From Pectinophora gossypiella (taxonomy: Eukaryota > Arthropoda > Insecta > Lepidoptera > Gelechiidae), in contig NC_065421.1 in the NCBI RefSeq assembly GCF_024362695.1, positions 744,001-808,000 on the forward strand: 64,000 bases of DNA, given 5' to 3'. A program made the position numbers and the translations under genes. Positions 12,701-22,012 of this stretch are shown piece after piece. The notes under the pieces were generated by a model that was not told the DNA's origin, searched no databases, and saw only the letters and a program-made list of their open reading frames with translations. The stretch's first letter is position 1; every line of letters begins with the position of its first letter.

Positions 12701-15700
12701 CTGCTTCATCATACTATTCTTCATCTCCGAAGCTTGAGAGTTAAACTCGTGTATTAACTCTTTTATATCTCTTTGGAGACGTATGATGGCTTCTTCTTTC
12801 TGTACAATTTAAGGACCATATTAGTTTTTCCTATAAGCTGATTTTATAGCGGAAATAACTTATTTATAATTGACTAAATACTTAATTGTTTTATGACTTA
12901 TACATAATTGAGGATTTCATATCAGAAGAAGCACATATAAACATGTCCGTATACACAACAGGACCCTTCGTCTGATTCGATCGACAACCAGAGTTTCACT
13001 TTCGTAATATTTAGTACCTTCCGAGTAGTGTAAGAAAAATAATAGTACCTTTACAGTTAAACAAAAAACTTGAATTAATTTCCAGCAGGACCCTCCGTGG
13101 TTTGAAGGTCTTCAGACCATTGGTGTATATCCCTGTATAGCGGTGCATTAGTACCTTCAGATTATCTTCGTTTTCTTTTAAAACAAATATTAGTTTATAA
13201 GAAATAAATCTACAAAATTTTTATACTGCCAGCAGGACCCTTTTTTGTTTTGGTGCTTTCAGTCCAGACATTCATATTTCCTAGCAGCAGTATATTAGTA
13301 CTTTTCAAAAAAATATCGCTTAATTAAAAAAAAATGTATTAAAAAGTAATAAGACTGATTCTTTATCAGAGAAAATATTCTAACACTTTTATTTATGTGA
13401 TGCAACCAATGAAATAAAAATCAGTTTTCATGTTATATTAGGTAGGTACGTAGTTTAATATCGTCAAAAAGGAAAACACAATGAAAATTATAACAAAAAA
13501 TAAATTATATTTACAAAAATTTACATTAGGAATTATCAATCAAAATTACAATTACCAATCAAAATTACAATTACCAATAGAAATTGTCAATCAAACGTTG
13601 TTCAGCGTGGGTTAATAAAGATCATAGTAGATCATTGGTTGCATCACATAAATAAAAGTGTTAGAATATTTTCTCTGATAAAGAATCAGTCTTATTACTT
13701 TTTAATACATTTTTTTTTAATCAAGCGATATTTTTTTGAAAAGTACTAATATACTGCTGCTAGGAAATATGAATGTCTGGACTGAAAGCACCAAAACAAA
13801 AAAGGGTCCTGCTGGCAGTATAAAAATTTTGTAGATTTATTTCTTATAAACTAATATTTGTTTTAAAAGAAAACGAAGATAATCTGAAGGTACTAATGCA
13901 CCGCTATACATGGATATACACCAATGGTCTGAAGACCTTCAAACCACGGAGGGTCCTGCTGGAAATTAATTCAAGTTTTTTGTTTAACTGTAAAGGTACT
14001 ATTATTTTTCTTACACTACTCGGAAGGTACTAAATATTACGAAAGTGAAACTCTGGTTGTCGATCGAATCAGACGAAGGGTCCTGTTGTGTATACGGACA
14101 TCATATAAACAGCCTATACACGTCCCACTGCTGAGCGCAGGCCTCCCCTCAATCAACCGGAGGGGGAAAAGGTAAAATCAGAAGAAGCAAATGCACAAAA
14201 TAAATCCCCAGGTGAAAAAAGAGTGAAAGGCAATATTCACCTTCTCAAGTTCCCGTCGGCCATACTCCAACTGAGCACTTAGCTCATTATTAGCAGCCCC
14301 CAGCTCGTTAGCCTTCTCCACTGCAGCAGCCAGTCTGTCCTTCACCTCCCTTATTTCAGCTACCGCGCGCTGCTTCTCCTCAGTAAAGTATTGGAGCAGC
14401 TGGTTGTGGTGCTCTGTTGTTAGTTTCACTGGGAAATTATAAAAAAAAAACATCGTGAGATTCGATGAAAAACCAATTTGTCAGCCCTCAGCGTTCCGCT
14501 ATCTGTCCAATTAACCAGTGAATACCATCAGAGATACGTCTGTAATGGAATAATTATATAAATATGCATAATATGCAAAGCGAACATTATCATCTCCGAA
14601 AAACAATATTTTATATACCTGTATAAGGTAAAAAAATCAAACCACTTAATCTATACCGTAGAATGCAGCGCGCATATCGCGCGCAACGCGATAAGTGAAC
14701 CAATAGAATCTGCAGACGCCATCTAATTTTATGTTATACCTGTCATTTTCTCATTGAAAAAAAAACAGGCATAAAATTTATAGAATACTTACACGTCAAT
14801 TTTCAGCAGAAATCTAAAACAACCTTCTAAAAATTTTACATCGGCCAATGATCCGACAGAATTAAGTAGACAGCACGTCAAACGGATTGCATACCAGGGA
14901 GATGGCTATTTTATTCGCACGGGTTATTCATTAAAGCCTGATCAAAATCCCTTTTAAAATTAACTTGTTGACAATCATCCGTCTTTCCTTTTCGGCGGAG
15001 AAGAAAATGACGGGTATAACTTAAAATAAAATTAGGTGTCTGCAGGGGCCTATAATCCGTTAATTTATAGCGTAGCTTGCGATAAACTACAACATGCTAC
15101 GGATATTGGTAAGAATATGCAGCTCTTTTCATTTATTCTTGTGTGCATTGTGCTCAACAAAGTATTTTATTTATCTATGTATTTTTTATCAGACAAACCA
15201 CACTAAGTCGCATAAAACCTACGTTTATCCTGCAGACTGTCAATAATCTGTTTGTTTTTCTCATCTTGCTGTAGTTGCTGCGTCTTGAACTCTCGCAGCA
15301 CTTGTCCAGAGTGCTGGTAGGCCTCGTACAACGCCGCCTGGTCTGCCTTGCAGCGGGACAAGGTCTCGCGCAGGCGTTCACTGTAGTCCTCCAGTACTGT
15401 GCAGATCTCACGGGTACTCGCGAGCCTGATGATTATTACAAATTGGTATTGTTACTCCATACAATTTATCACGACAGCGCCATCTATATTATTTTTCAGG
15501 AACGTAGCCTGCAAAGTCCCTCATTTCTACCAAAACTATGCATTCAGCATTATCTCAACGGCTTTTATGATAGGAAAATTGTAAAGTAGTAACCAAAAGA
15601 ACCAACAGATGGCGCTGGTAACCAACGCCAAATAAAATAAGATACAAAATGGAGTAACGACGAACGACGCATTTTATTTTCCCGCTCCCTAATAATTATT

Positions 15701-16920
15701 ATATTCAATAAAGTCATACCAAATATACCAAATCTATATCCTATTTCATCTGAGCGTTGCGCTTACGATCCGGAGGCCTCGGGTTCGAATCCCGGTGGGG
15801 ACATACCACAAAAATCACTTTGTGATCCCTAGTTTGGTTAGGACATTACAGGCTGATCACCTGATTGTCCGAAAGTAAGACGATCCGTGCTTCGGAAGGC
15901 ACGTTAAGCCGTTGGTCCCGGTTACTATTTACTGATGTAAGTTAGTACTAATTACATGAGCCATGTCTTTGGCCTTTGGCGTCTCAATCATAACCCTATC
16001 AGGGTTGATGAGGCTGGTATTCCACCTCACAAGCAACACGATAAGAAGAAGAAGCATTAACACGTCTTTTCTACGCTAATATTTTGCTGAATGTATATTA
16101 GTTCAATAAATACCAATTAATAGACATACCTACTCGGAGTCAGTTTAATAATAAAATCATTTAAATCATCAACATTATTTTACTTTTTAAACTTTGTATA
16201 ATTTTATTAAATTTGTAGGATAGCATAACACTAAATGCGGCCCAGCATTCTTATTTTGTAACTCGGTGCGCGGTGGATAACTGAAATCTATCTATTTCTA
16301 TATAGCACAGCACAGATCATATATTATAATACTAAGTAAGTATAGTTAGGTTAGTATTAGTATTAAAATATCTTCCAAGTTTATATTAAAAATCATTGAT
16401 GTATAACATGGTTTAGATAACATATCAAAAAATAATGTAAATTAATTTTCTTTTGTTGTTGTTAAAAACGTTTTAGTATAAGTTCCCTGTAAATAACTTC
16501 ACAGTAGGCGAATTTAAACAACGATAACGTATTGCAATTTGTAAATATTTTATATTATAATCTTACTTATTTAAGGTCTCGGCGCGATGTCTTAGTTCGT
16601 CCTGATACTGTCCTGAGACAGTTTCGTATTGCATCTGGACTTCCAGCATATTTTGCTGAAGTTTCTCATGGTTAGTTTCAACTTGACGCAGCTTTTCCTT
16701 CAAGTCCCAGTAAGCGGTATCTTGGGCAACCTATTTCAATACAAATTATGGTAAATTAAGTATTTCAATGTAAGTTAAATAGGTAAAACTATTCACAAAA
16801 ATAACTTACCTTGAGTTTTATTATTTTCTTGTTCTCTCTTGAAACTTTCTCACGTAATTTTTCAACATCTGTGCTCATTCTTTTACGACCAGCTACTTTA
16901 TTTATTTCAGCTATATCCAT
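6762..16920 (-). CDS. Long coiled-coil protein, SYCP1-like? (complete)
   Basis: Fourteen minus-strand exons give an uninterrupted 689-residue protein: 16920-16810, 16730-16567, 15425-15223, 14428-14241, 12799-12693, 12210-12036, 11154-11059, 10966-10761, 10521-10275, 9821-9762, 9662-9522, 8396-8268, 7309-7166 and 6860-6762. All donors and acceptors are GT/AG and phases agree. Residues from about 15 to 560 are almost continuous heptad-repeat helix rich in K, E, Q and L. The last 130 residues are non-helical, with a proline-rich patch, a KRRRS basic motif (a possible nuclear signal) and a basic C-terminus around RTFFKNKR. This plan (long central rod, basic tail) suits synaptonemal transverse-filament proteins such as SYCP1, or mitotic or centrosomal rods such as HMMR; I cannot decide. 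The ATG at 16920 is the first in frame. The poly(A) signal is AATAAA at 6670-6665. Confidence 0.82.
7367..7525. mobile_element. MITE family M3
   Basis: A near-perfect palindrome of about 160 bp: GGGG...TTAAAATGGCCACA ends inverted to TGTGACCATTTTAACCCCC, with inner arms 'gcaattcatctaagaaagca'. The centre has TATAAAAGTAAGTGCGCAA. Other copies are at 30,668-30,828, 54,262-54,486 (interrupted), 33,545-33,710 (old) and a fragment at 47,315. Confidence 0.8.
7560..7707 (-). mobile_element. MITE family M4
   Basis: About 145 bp with inverted ends 'gtacggtcacgagnattaat' / 'atattgctcatgactgtac' and a centre of repeated TGTCAAAT motifs. Four more copies lie in the window at 40,001, 54,763, 56,572 and 57,364. 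Confidence 0.75.
7830..7965 (-). mobile_element. SINE tail fragment (ggaggcctgtgcc type)
   Basis: A reverse-oriented 3' segment of the SINE seen complete at 58,208-58,545: the 'cctcaatcaaccggag' motif, 'gagcatactccaccacgctg' and 'acgtgccttnngaagcacgg'. Truncated. Confidence 0.65.
8515..8722 (-). mobile_element. Retroposon family D, 3' end
   Basis: Family D ends in '...aagtagttaatgccatctg', then 'caaatctacaataagtcacg' and a poly(A). Here it lies on the minus strand, starting with the T-run at 8,519. Its coding remnants are better seen at 55,047-55,320. Confidence 0.7.
8726..8886. mobile_element. Palindromic MITE (GGGGCCTGTTTAATAAAAC)
   Basis: The inverted ends are about 37 bp long: GGGGCCTGTTTAATAAAAC on the left and GTTTTATTAAACAGGGCCC on the right, continuing inward through TTACAATTGTAAATTACAA. 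It sits between two opposed family D copies. Confidence 0.75.
8905..9135 (+). mobile_element. Retroposon family D, 3' end
   Basis: A plus-strand copy of family D, from 'tcagcgcttatcgctatcgg' through 'gtgagagcc' and 'aagtagttaatggcatctg' to the 3' end. It is more diverged than other copies and has lost the poly(A). Confidence 0.65.
10105..10203 (+). mobile_element. SINE-A, internally deleted
   Basis: The tRNA-like head (B box GGTTCGATTCC) and 'ggggacatatcacaaaaa' join directly to the tail 'gatagaagaa'. About 220 bp of the body are missing. Confidence 0.75.
11345..11575 (-). mobile_element. SINE-B
   Basis: A second SINE family, here reversed. It runs from the (catcat)n tail through 'agcccattaacgtccccact', 'gatggatagggagatcgggc' and 'ttaaaccatcacgcgggccc' to 'cacccatcctatgaccggcc'. 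This copy lacks the tRNA-like head, which is present at 47,683-47,992 and 52,398-52,682. Confidence 0.8.
11645..11860 (+). mobile_element. LINE 3' relic (RT C-terminus)
   Basis: A decayed reverse-transcriptase C-terminus is read on the plus strand: GHLIRHD, then KTGRGRPRRTF, then a conserved WR segment interrupted by a stop. It ends 'caagagcgcagctcttaaat', a 3' motif also seen at 5,510, 11,988, 54,310 and 62,690. Confidence 0.6.
12295..12602 (-). mobile_element. SINE-C (third tRNA-derived family)
   Basis: Reversed SINE: the tRNA-like head lies at 12,530-12,600 (B box GGTTCGAATCC on the minus strand) and the 3' end carries 'cctgtcaaatcttcaggtta'. Short 3' pieces recur at 48,430-48,480 and 50,810-50,880. 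The head cannot form a complete functional tRNA, so it is not called as a tRNA gene. Confidence 0.7.
12943..14101. mobile_element. Fold-back element, 469-bp inverted arms
   Basis: Two inverted arms, 12,943-13,411 and 13,633-14,101, are exactly the same length and differ at only a few positions by eye. They flank a 221-bp AT-rich spacer. The ends are ATGTCCGTATACACAACAGG and its reverse complement. A 9-bp direct repeat, CATATAAAC, flanks the element at 12,934-12,942 and 14,102-14,110. Each arm holds three spaced copies of a CAGCAGGACCCT-like motif (near 12,958, 13,084 and 13,231), which could be subterminal transposase sites. There is no ORF. Long inverted ends with a 9-bp target duplication suggest a Mutator-like or fold-back transposon; this is inference. 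It lies in the intron between exons 4 and 5 of the coiled-coil gene. Confidence 0.88.
14111..14172 (-). mobile_element. SINE tail fragment
   Basis: A reversed 3' fragment, 'gtcccactgctgagcgcagg' with 'cctcaatcaaccggaggggg', directly after the right target duplication of the fold-back element. It matches the 3' tail of the SINE at 58,208-58,545. Confidence 0.65.
14708..15050. mobile_element. MITE family M1
   Basis: A moderately diverged M1 copy. The outer inverted motifs are 'tgcagacgccatctaatttt' and 'aaaattaggtgtctgcaggg', with 'ttttacatcggccaatgatc' inside. Confidence 0.75.
15748..16050 (+). mobile_element. SINE-A, 5'-shortened
   Basis: A SINE-A copy starting within the head ('tgagcgttgcgcttacgatc'). 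The B box is intact, and the tail ends in an 'agaagaagaagc' run. It lies in the intron between exons 2 and 3 of the coiled-coil gene. Confidence 0.8.
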
Positions 16921-17494
16921 TTTTAGAGTTTGTAGTTTTGATGAGAGGAACTAGCTTGTTTTAGGAAATTTAGACCTACCAGCCACGCGGGAAAAAGATA
17001 AATGAACTTTTAGAGAAGATCGGAAATTCTACTTCAAAAAATGGCGGGAAAGGAAATTGCCCTTTTCTTTTGTTTTTCAGCCAGTGCGCAAAAAACAAAT
17101 CAAAACAATCTAATAACGTATTTTTTTTTAACCAGTCCTTTTATTTTTAACCAGTCCTTTCATTATTAGTTTTAAAATTTTACTATTTATGTTGTACATT
17201 TCTATTTCTTTATCAAGTAAAATAAAAAATGCTTTTTACATTTTTTACACAATAAAATGGCAACATTTTTTTTTGTATTGGCAATTATCGCAATCAGCTG
17301 TCAAAAAGTCTAAGACAGTCGATAAAAATAAAAAGGTAAATTCTACTTAAAATTAATTAGATTTTCGGGCTGCAACTTGATTTTTATCCAGATTACTGCG
17401 TATTTGATTGACAACAGTGGGTGTTTTTTATAAACTGTTGTGTTATGTGGGAAGTTATGTAATGGATTTTTGAGGTTATGTTCTTTTGGTTTAG
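16921..17494. promoter_or_regulatory. Divergent promoter region
   Basis: 574 bp separate the start codons of the coiled-coil gene (minus) and the coupling factor 6 gene (plus). The stretch is AT-rich, with a short duplication ('aaccagtccttt' twice at about 17,130-17,160). No TATA box was recognised at a convincing distance. A shared bidirectional promoter is inferred from geometry only. Confidence 0.4.
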
Positions 17495-18153
17495 ATGCTC
17501 ACATCTTCACTTATCGTTGGTCTGCGGGCTGTCCGCACCCATGTGATGGTGACCAGGAACCTGGCGGCGGCGCAGGCCTCCGACCCCATCCAGCAGCTGT
17601 TCCTGGACAAGATTAGAGAGTACAAGAGCAAGAGCGCGTAAGTGCCGATTATTCGATATATTTTGACCTTGACAATGTTGCTAGTAGCCCAGAAGTTTAA
17701 TTGTATAATTGTTGTAATATGTATATGAGGGGAAATTATAATATTGTTATACAATTCATAATCTAAAATGTTTTTTTGTTAATACACAACTTCATGACTA
17801 AAGTCTAAGTAGAAATTAAGGAGCCCTACAATGAAACTATCATGAATCATAATCAGTCCAATCACTAAAATTGAACCATTGAACAATGATAATGTTTATA
17901 TTTTTGTCCTATGGTTCAAATGTTCGTTAATGAATTCAGATATTCACATAAATTAATTTGTCCTCATCGTTCTAGTGGCGGCAAGATGGTAGACGCGACA
18001 CCCGAAATCGAGAAGGAAATGAAGACTGAGTTGGACAAGCTTGAGAAGCAGTATGGTGGTGGCGCCGGAGTGGACATGACCGCATTCCCCACATTCAACT
18101 TCGAAGAACCCAAGCTGGACCCCATCGATGAACAGTCTGAAGCCAAGAAGTGA
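17495..18153 (+). CDS. ATPsynCF6: ATP synthase coupling factor 6, mitochondrial
   Basis: Coupling factor 6 (F6, ATP5PF) is a small peripheral-stalk subunit of mitochondrial F1Fo ATP synthase. Two exons, 17495-17637 and 17976-18153, give 106 residues. The junction is GC|GTAAGT to TCTAG|T, phase 2. The first 25 or so residues are basic and free of acids (VGLRAVRTHVMVTRNLA), as expected of a mitochondrial presequence. The mature part carries the family block DPIQQLFLDKIREYKSKS and, after the intron, GGKMVDATPEIEKEM and FPTFNFEEPKLDP. The length matches the insect family. The start is the first ATG in frame. A poly(A) signal AATAAA lies at 18,217-18,222, 64 bp after the stop. This is a housekeeping gene and looks intact. 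Confidence 0.96.
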
Positions 18154-18216
18154 AGCGTCTAGTAAAGCGTTAGTTGATAATTGTATAAATCATGTTCTGT
18201 AAGTGCGAAGGTGGTT

Positions 18217-18222
18217 AATAAA
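18217..18222 (+). terminator. Poly(A) signal of coupling factor 6 gene
   Basis: AATAAA followed by a T-rich stretch; the only such hexamer within 100 bp of the stop codon. Confidence 0.7.
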
Positions 18223-18639
18223 TTATTGTATTAGACTCATCTTCTTTATGTATTACGCATTTGTTTCATTTGTGAGAATGTGTTTTTTATTTTAGGCCTG
18301 GTGCAAAGTAGGTCAAATATTTCCTACATGTATGTATGCATTTACAAATTCTCTTTGTTCCTGTGCTGCAGATATCTGTAGAAATAAGAAAGGCGAGACG
18401 TAATACTATTTATTTTTAATTGAAAAAAACACGGACTGACATATTCTTTAGCACCGGAGACGAACGAGAAGAGCCTTTGAGAGCTCTCTATCATAAAACA
18501 CCAACACGTTGCGTTGCTCTAACATTAGCGGCAGGCGTTCATATTTCTATCAATATCATACTGCCACTCACTGTTCTAATAGTAAGTAATTAATTTTTAA
18601 TTACTGCTAATCTTGTAACAACAGACTATCGCTAAAGTC

Positions 18640-18950
18640 TGCTTTTTGCTGCTAATAGGCTGATTTCCCACAAGTCAAATCAGTTACTTTTTGCTAAACG
18701 TCAAAACACGAAATTACTACCTTTGGAATTTGTATGAAAAAACTGGAAAAAGCAACCTATGACGTCATAGAAAAACGTGACAAAATGTCGCACTTATTAT
18801 AAAATTTTTCTTTTTAACATTAATAAATAAGTTAAATAGAAAAAGAAAACATTTTTTGTCAGCCAGACATATCTTAAACTGTCTTTATTTAGTAGAATTT
18901 CATAATTTATAGATAATAAATAGATAATTTGTAGAATTTCATAGCGGCAA
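18640..18950 (-). mobile_element. MITE family M5 (TGACGTCA type)
   Basis: A reversed copy of the roughly 265-bp family seen at 56,755, 59,235 and 60,955. The shared blocks are 'caaatcagttactttttgct', 'aacgtcaaaacacgaaatta' and 'ctatgacgtcatag'. Confidence 0.65.
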
Positions 18951-18956
18951 ATCTAC

Positions 18957-19690
18957 CATACATACATACACAAACTTACGCCTATTTCCCACCGGGGTAA
19001 GCAGAGACTATAGAATTCCATTTCAAATCTACAATTAGTTACGTCAAATAGAAAAAAATATGTCTACTCGCGGGAAAAGACAATCCCTCTGTCGGTTTTT
19101 ATGGGAAGTCGGATGATAAGCAGCTGAACATGTTCTTTGTTTAAAATTATCTCCCAATGGAAGAAGCGATAAATACAAAGTTCATCTAAGGCGTTGTTCT
19201 CATGGCGTGACGCACCGTGTGTAGATAACATGTATGGCGAAAACGTGGGCCCGCTTGCTGAACTATTTGTAGTTGTGGCTTCCGAATACATTCCTAGAGC
19301 TTAAATGCTTAGAGACGGTACTGAAAACTATCGGCGTCCGAAGGACGTAATATACGATACCGACGACCCGATTACTTTAGACATAGAGGCAGCCAATCAG
19401 CTCGCGACACCAAACACTTCAGGACCCCGATACCGAACCTGCCGGCGTTGTTTTTTCCCTCAATCAGTGCTTATTGCTATCCACCCATAGGGTCGATTAA
19501 TTCTTACAATATTTTTCCTCTCAGACGACGCCCTGAGCCGAGGTTCGCGCCCATCTAGGCACCCTCAGGCCTGTTGTCTTAAACGTTGTACCGGGTGATA
19601 GCCTTCAGCGCTCCCCATTTGTCAGGCCAAGTAGTTAATGCTATCTGCGACAAATCTACAATCAGTCACGTCAAAAAATTTTACATCTAT
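18957..19690 (+). mobile_element. Composite retroposon: LINE tail plus family D
   Basis: 18,957-19,020 is a reversed LINE 3' end ('cataaactcacgcc' variant). From about 19,080 comes the longest family D copy. A decayed ORF encodes RDGTENYRRPKDVIYD and NQLATPNTSGPRY, the same protein remnant as at 55,047-55,320. It ends in the usual family D 3' region near 19,680. The protein is unknown to me. Confidence 0.6.
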
Positions 19691-19694
19691 ACCT

Positions 19695-19772
19695 AGTCTT
19701 CGCCGGGTTTCGAACCCGGAAACTCAGAGTCGTAAGCCCAACGCTCAACCACTGGACCACAGAGGCCGAGAG
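19695..19772 (-). mobile_element. SINE-A head fragment
   Basis: Only the reversed tRNA-like head of SINE-A is present: 'gggtttcgaacccggaaact' followed by 'aagcccaacgctcaaccact'. Confidence 0.7.
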
Positions 19773-19859
19773 TAGTGTAATAGGCCATTTATACTGCTCG
19801 TTGTAATGAATGTAGTATTCAATGGTATACTTATGGTGTATTGTTGTTAAGATTCAAAC

Positions 19860-20242
19860 AGTTGCGCGTAACGCGCGCTAGCGAACGGACGCGGTTGTTT
19901 TTATAGACATCATGGTGACTCACTGTTAAACGTAAATTATCAGTTAAAGTGGGTTTTTAATTATTTGGTACCATCGGATGTGACTAAAACGATAACAACA
20001 GTTTAAAATTGGTGAGTTAATAGATAATTGCACAGAAAGTAATAATGCTAGTTACGGACTTGTTCATTGGAAGGATTCAGTTTGATCCTTTTTCGTGACT
20101 CATACTTAGTATTAGGTACTATGAAGTAATGTAATTAATCCAGTGTACTTTGAAGTTGTTTATTGTTTCGTTTATTGAAAATTATTTCAATATTAGTGAG
20201 TGGTAACAGTCAACAAGCTTCAAATTAATTCCAGGTAACAAA
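19860..20242 (+). promoter_or_regulatory. Probable promoter and 5'UTR intron of 520-codon ORF
   Basis: A CpG-rich segment (gcgcgtaacgcgcgctagcg, from 19,864) is followed by an initiator-like 'atcagttaaag' near 19,940. A consensus donor (TTG|GTGAGT) lies at 20,010-20,011. A pyrimidine-poor but acceptable acceptor (AATTCCAG) ends at 20,234, nine bases before the ATG. This reads as a non-coding first exon spliced to the single coding exon. There is no transcript evidence. Confidence 0.45.
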
Positions 20243-21805
20243 ATGGCAGCCGCGGGTATTCCCCCCGTTGAAGGTTTGTGGAGTGATGATAAATGCGTTG
20301 AAATAGCCAACAGAGACCACTTCCCAGCTGCGGTCAAAGACATTGGCGTCCAGAAAAGTATTATCGATCGTTTTCTGAACTTCTACCTGAAGGGAAAACC
20401 TCATAAAGGACTCAGCGTCACAGATGTGACATTCGCAGTGATATCCATTATGCCACTTTGTGATAGTACAGAACAGTTTATATTTCAACCATCACAATAT
20501 AAAGACAACGGAACACTTTTTTTTTTGACGCCAGAAGATAAGTTAAAAGATGCTGTCGACGATATACAAGTGAAGGACTGCGATAATTATACAGAACCAG
20601 AGTTAATAAAAACTGAAGGTCAGATAAATAAGAGGATTGATACAGTTGAAGTAGAAAAGAATGACGAGATACATGTTGATAAACCACATGATCAAAGTGA
20701 AAAGATAGTAGATGACGCTAAGTTCACTGTAAGGGAAAATAACGACTGCAATGCTGAATATTTAAAAAATACGCCTCGTGATAAACATACAGATAATGTT
20801 AACCATAACCACCAACAAGAGACAAAACAAGGAGCTACCGAGGGAACTGGAAAAGAATATATTCCGAAATTGCCACTTGACATGATAAGGTACAAAAAAG
20901 TATCTAAACCTCTAGCACCGGAAGAAATACGCCCACAATACGGCCCTTTGGAAAATGCTGCCTTCATAATTTCTTGTAACAAACTTCTTGACGAATGGGA
21001 CACGAATCAAAAAGCTCGCATTATTTTGAAATACTTCTTTGGAATAGTCGCTTTAATTCTTATGAGGACTACAACTAAAAAGTATAAGCATCTAGTCAAC
21101 ACGTTTGGAGGCAACAAGTTTCTAACCACAATATATTTCACGGAAAACTATATTAACTACAGTGTTCCTCACAAAAAGTGCTTCAAAAACTGCTATAGGG
21201 TTTTCAGTAAACGCGATGGGAATATTCCTGTTATGTTTGCTAAGATTGTCAACGGTTCGTTTTACTTCGATGCTCTTCAAAGAGAGAACCTCTCATCAGA
21301 AACGTTCATCTGGAATTTGAACATATTCAAGCTTGGTCTTCTGGCTCACACAGCTGACTATGGCTTCGGGTTGGTGGGAATGGTTCAGAATCTCCATGGC
21401 CAACTTGGGAATATTAACTCGGTAGTTGAAGTGACGTACTGTGCGGAAACAGCCGAATCGTGGTGCAGAATGAAGAATTTCATTGATACGTACATGACGA
21501 GCGCTTCGCATGTGGCGACGTATCGCTGGGCTCGTGTGATCAGCACACAATACTTCAAGGACATCTCTTGCAGCACTAACTACGAATTATCCGTAATCCT
21601 CGCAGTGTTCACCGAGAAGGCTACAAAGTCATCAGACATCTGGAAGTCGTCGTGGGTACAAAATGGTGAAAATCTGGAAACATTGAAACGAATGGGACTG
21701 GATATGTATGAAAAATTTGAAGCTAATGTAGCTAAAGGAATATTACATAAATCATTTCATGTGAAAAAGGATACGTTTGAATTTGATTTCAACGAAGAAA
21801 ATTAG
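20243..21805 (+). CDS. Unrecognised 520-residue intronless ORF
   Basis: I do not recognise this family. The ORF is uninterrupted for 520 codons in one exon, with a good start context (aaaATGG) and a splice acceptor just upstream. Residues 1-110 are mixed and probably globular. Residues 110-205 are a highly charged, low-hydrophobicity linker rich in D, E, K and N. Residues 205-495 look like a compact, mostly helical domain rich in aromatics and cysteine, with a hydrophobic helix (KYFFGIVALILM), the block GFGLVGMVQNLHG and the block YRWARVISTQYFKDI. No signal peptide is seen. The C-terminus enters a 13-residue repeat (FDFNEEN...) and stops at TAG. A poly(A) signal lies at 22,013-22,018. The two-domain plan recalls capsid or nucleoprotein genes captured from RNA viruses, but I have no sequence match to support that. 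It is an intact, probably expressed gene. Confidence 0.7.
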   Translation: MAAAGIPPVEGLWSDDKCVEIANRDHFPAAVKDIGVQKSIIDRFLNFYLKGKPHKGLSVTDVTFAVISIMPLCDSTEQFIFQPSQYKDNGTLFFLTPEDKLKDAVDDIQVKDCDNYTEPELIKTEGQINKRIDTVEVEKNDEIHVDKPHDQSEKIVDDAKFTVRENNDCNAEYLKNTPRDKHTDNVNHNHQQETKQGATEGTGKEYIPKLPLDMIRYKKVSKPLAPEEIRPQYGPLENAAFIISCNKLLDEWDTNQKARIILKYFFGIVALILMRTTTKKYKHLVNTFGGNKFLTTIYFTENYINYSVPHKKCFKNCYRVFSKRDGNIPVMFAKIVNGSFYFDALQRENLSSETFIWNLNIFKLGLLAHTADYGFGLVGMVQNLHGQLGNINSVVEVTYCAETAESWCRMKNFIDTYMTSASHVATYRWARVISTQYFKDISCSTNYELSVILAVFTEKATKSSDIWKSSWVQNGENLETLKRMGLDMYEKFEANVAKGILHKSFHVKKDTFEFDFNEEN

Positions 21806-21994
21806 TTTGACGAGAATGTATTTGATTTCAACGAAGAAAATCAGTTTGATGAGAATGTATTTGATTTCAACGAAGAAAATCACTTTGACCAGTATGAATT
21901 TGATTTTAACGAAGAAAATCACTTTGACAAGTATGAATTTGATTTCAACGAAGGAAATCACTTTGACAAGTATGAATTTGATTTCAACGAATAA
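21782..21994 (+). repeat. 39-bp tandem repeat across the TAG stop
   Basis: Five full 39-bp units start at 21,782, 21,821, 21,860, 21,899 and 21,938. A partial sixth runs to a TAA at 21,992-21,994. Each unit codes for 13 residues, pattern FDFNEEN-x-FD-x-x-x. In unit 1 the eighth codon is TAG; units 2 to 5 have CAG or CAC there. The frame stays open from the TAG to the TAA (62 codons). Confidence 0.92.
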
Positions 21995-22012
21995 AAACAT
22001 AGATATAATTGC

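Noticed and set aside
17491..17754. Minus-strand ORF over coupling factor 6 exon 1
   Set aside because: It is a shadow of the real exon and runs into intron sequence.
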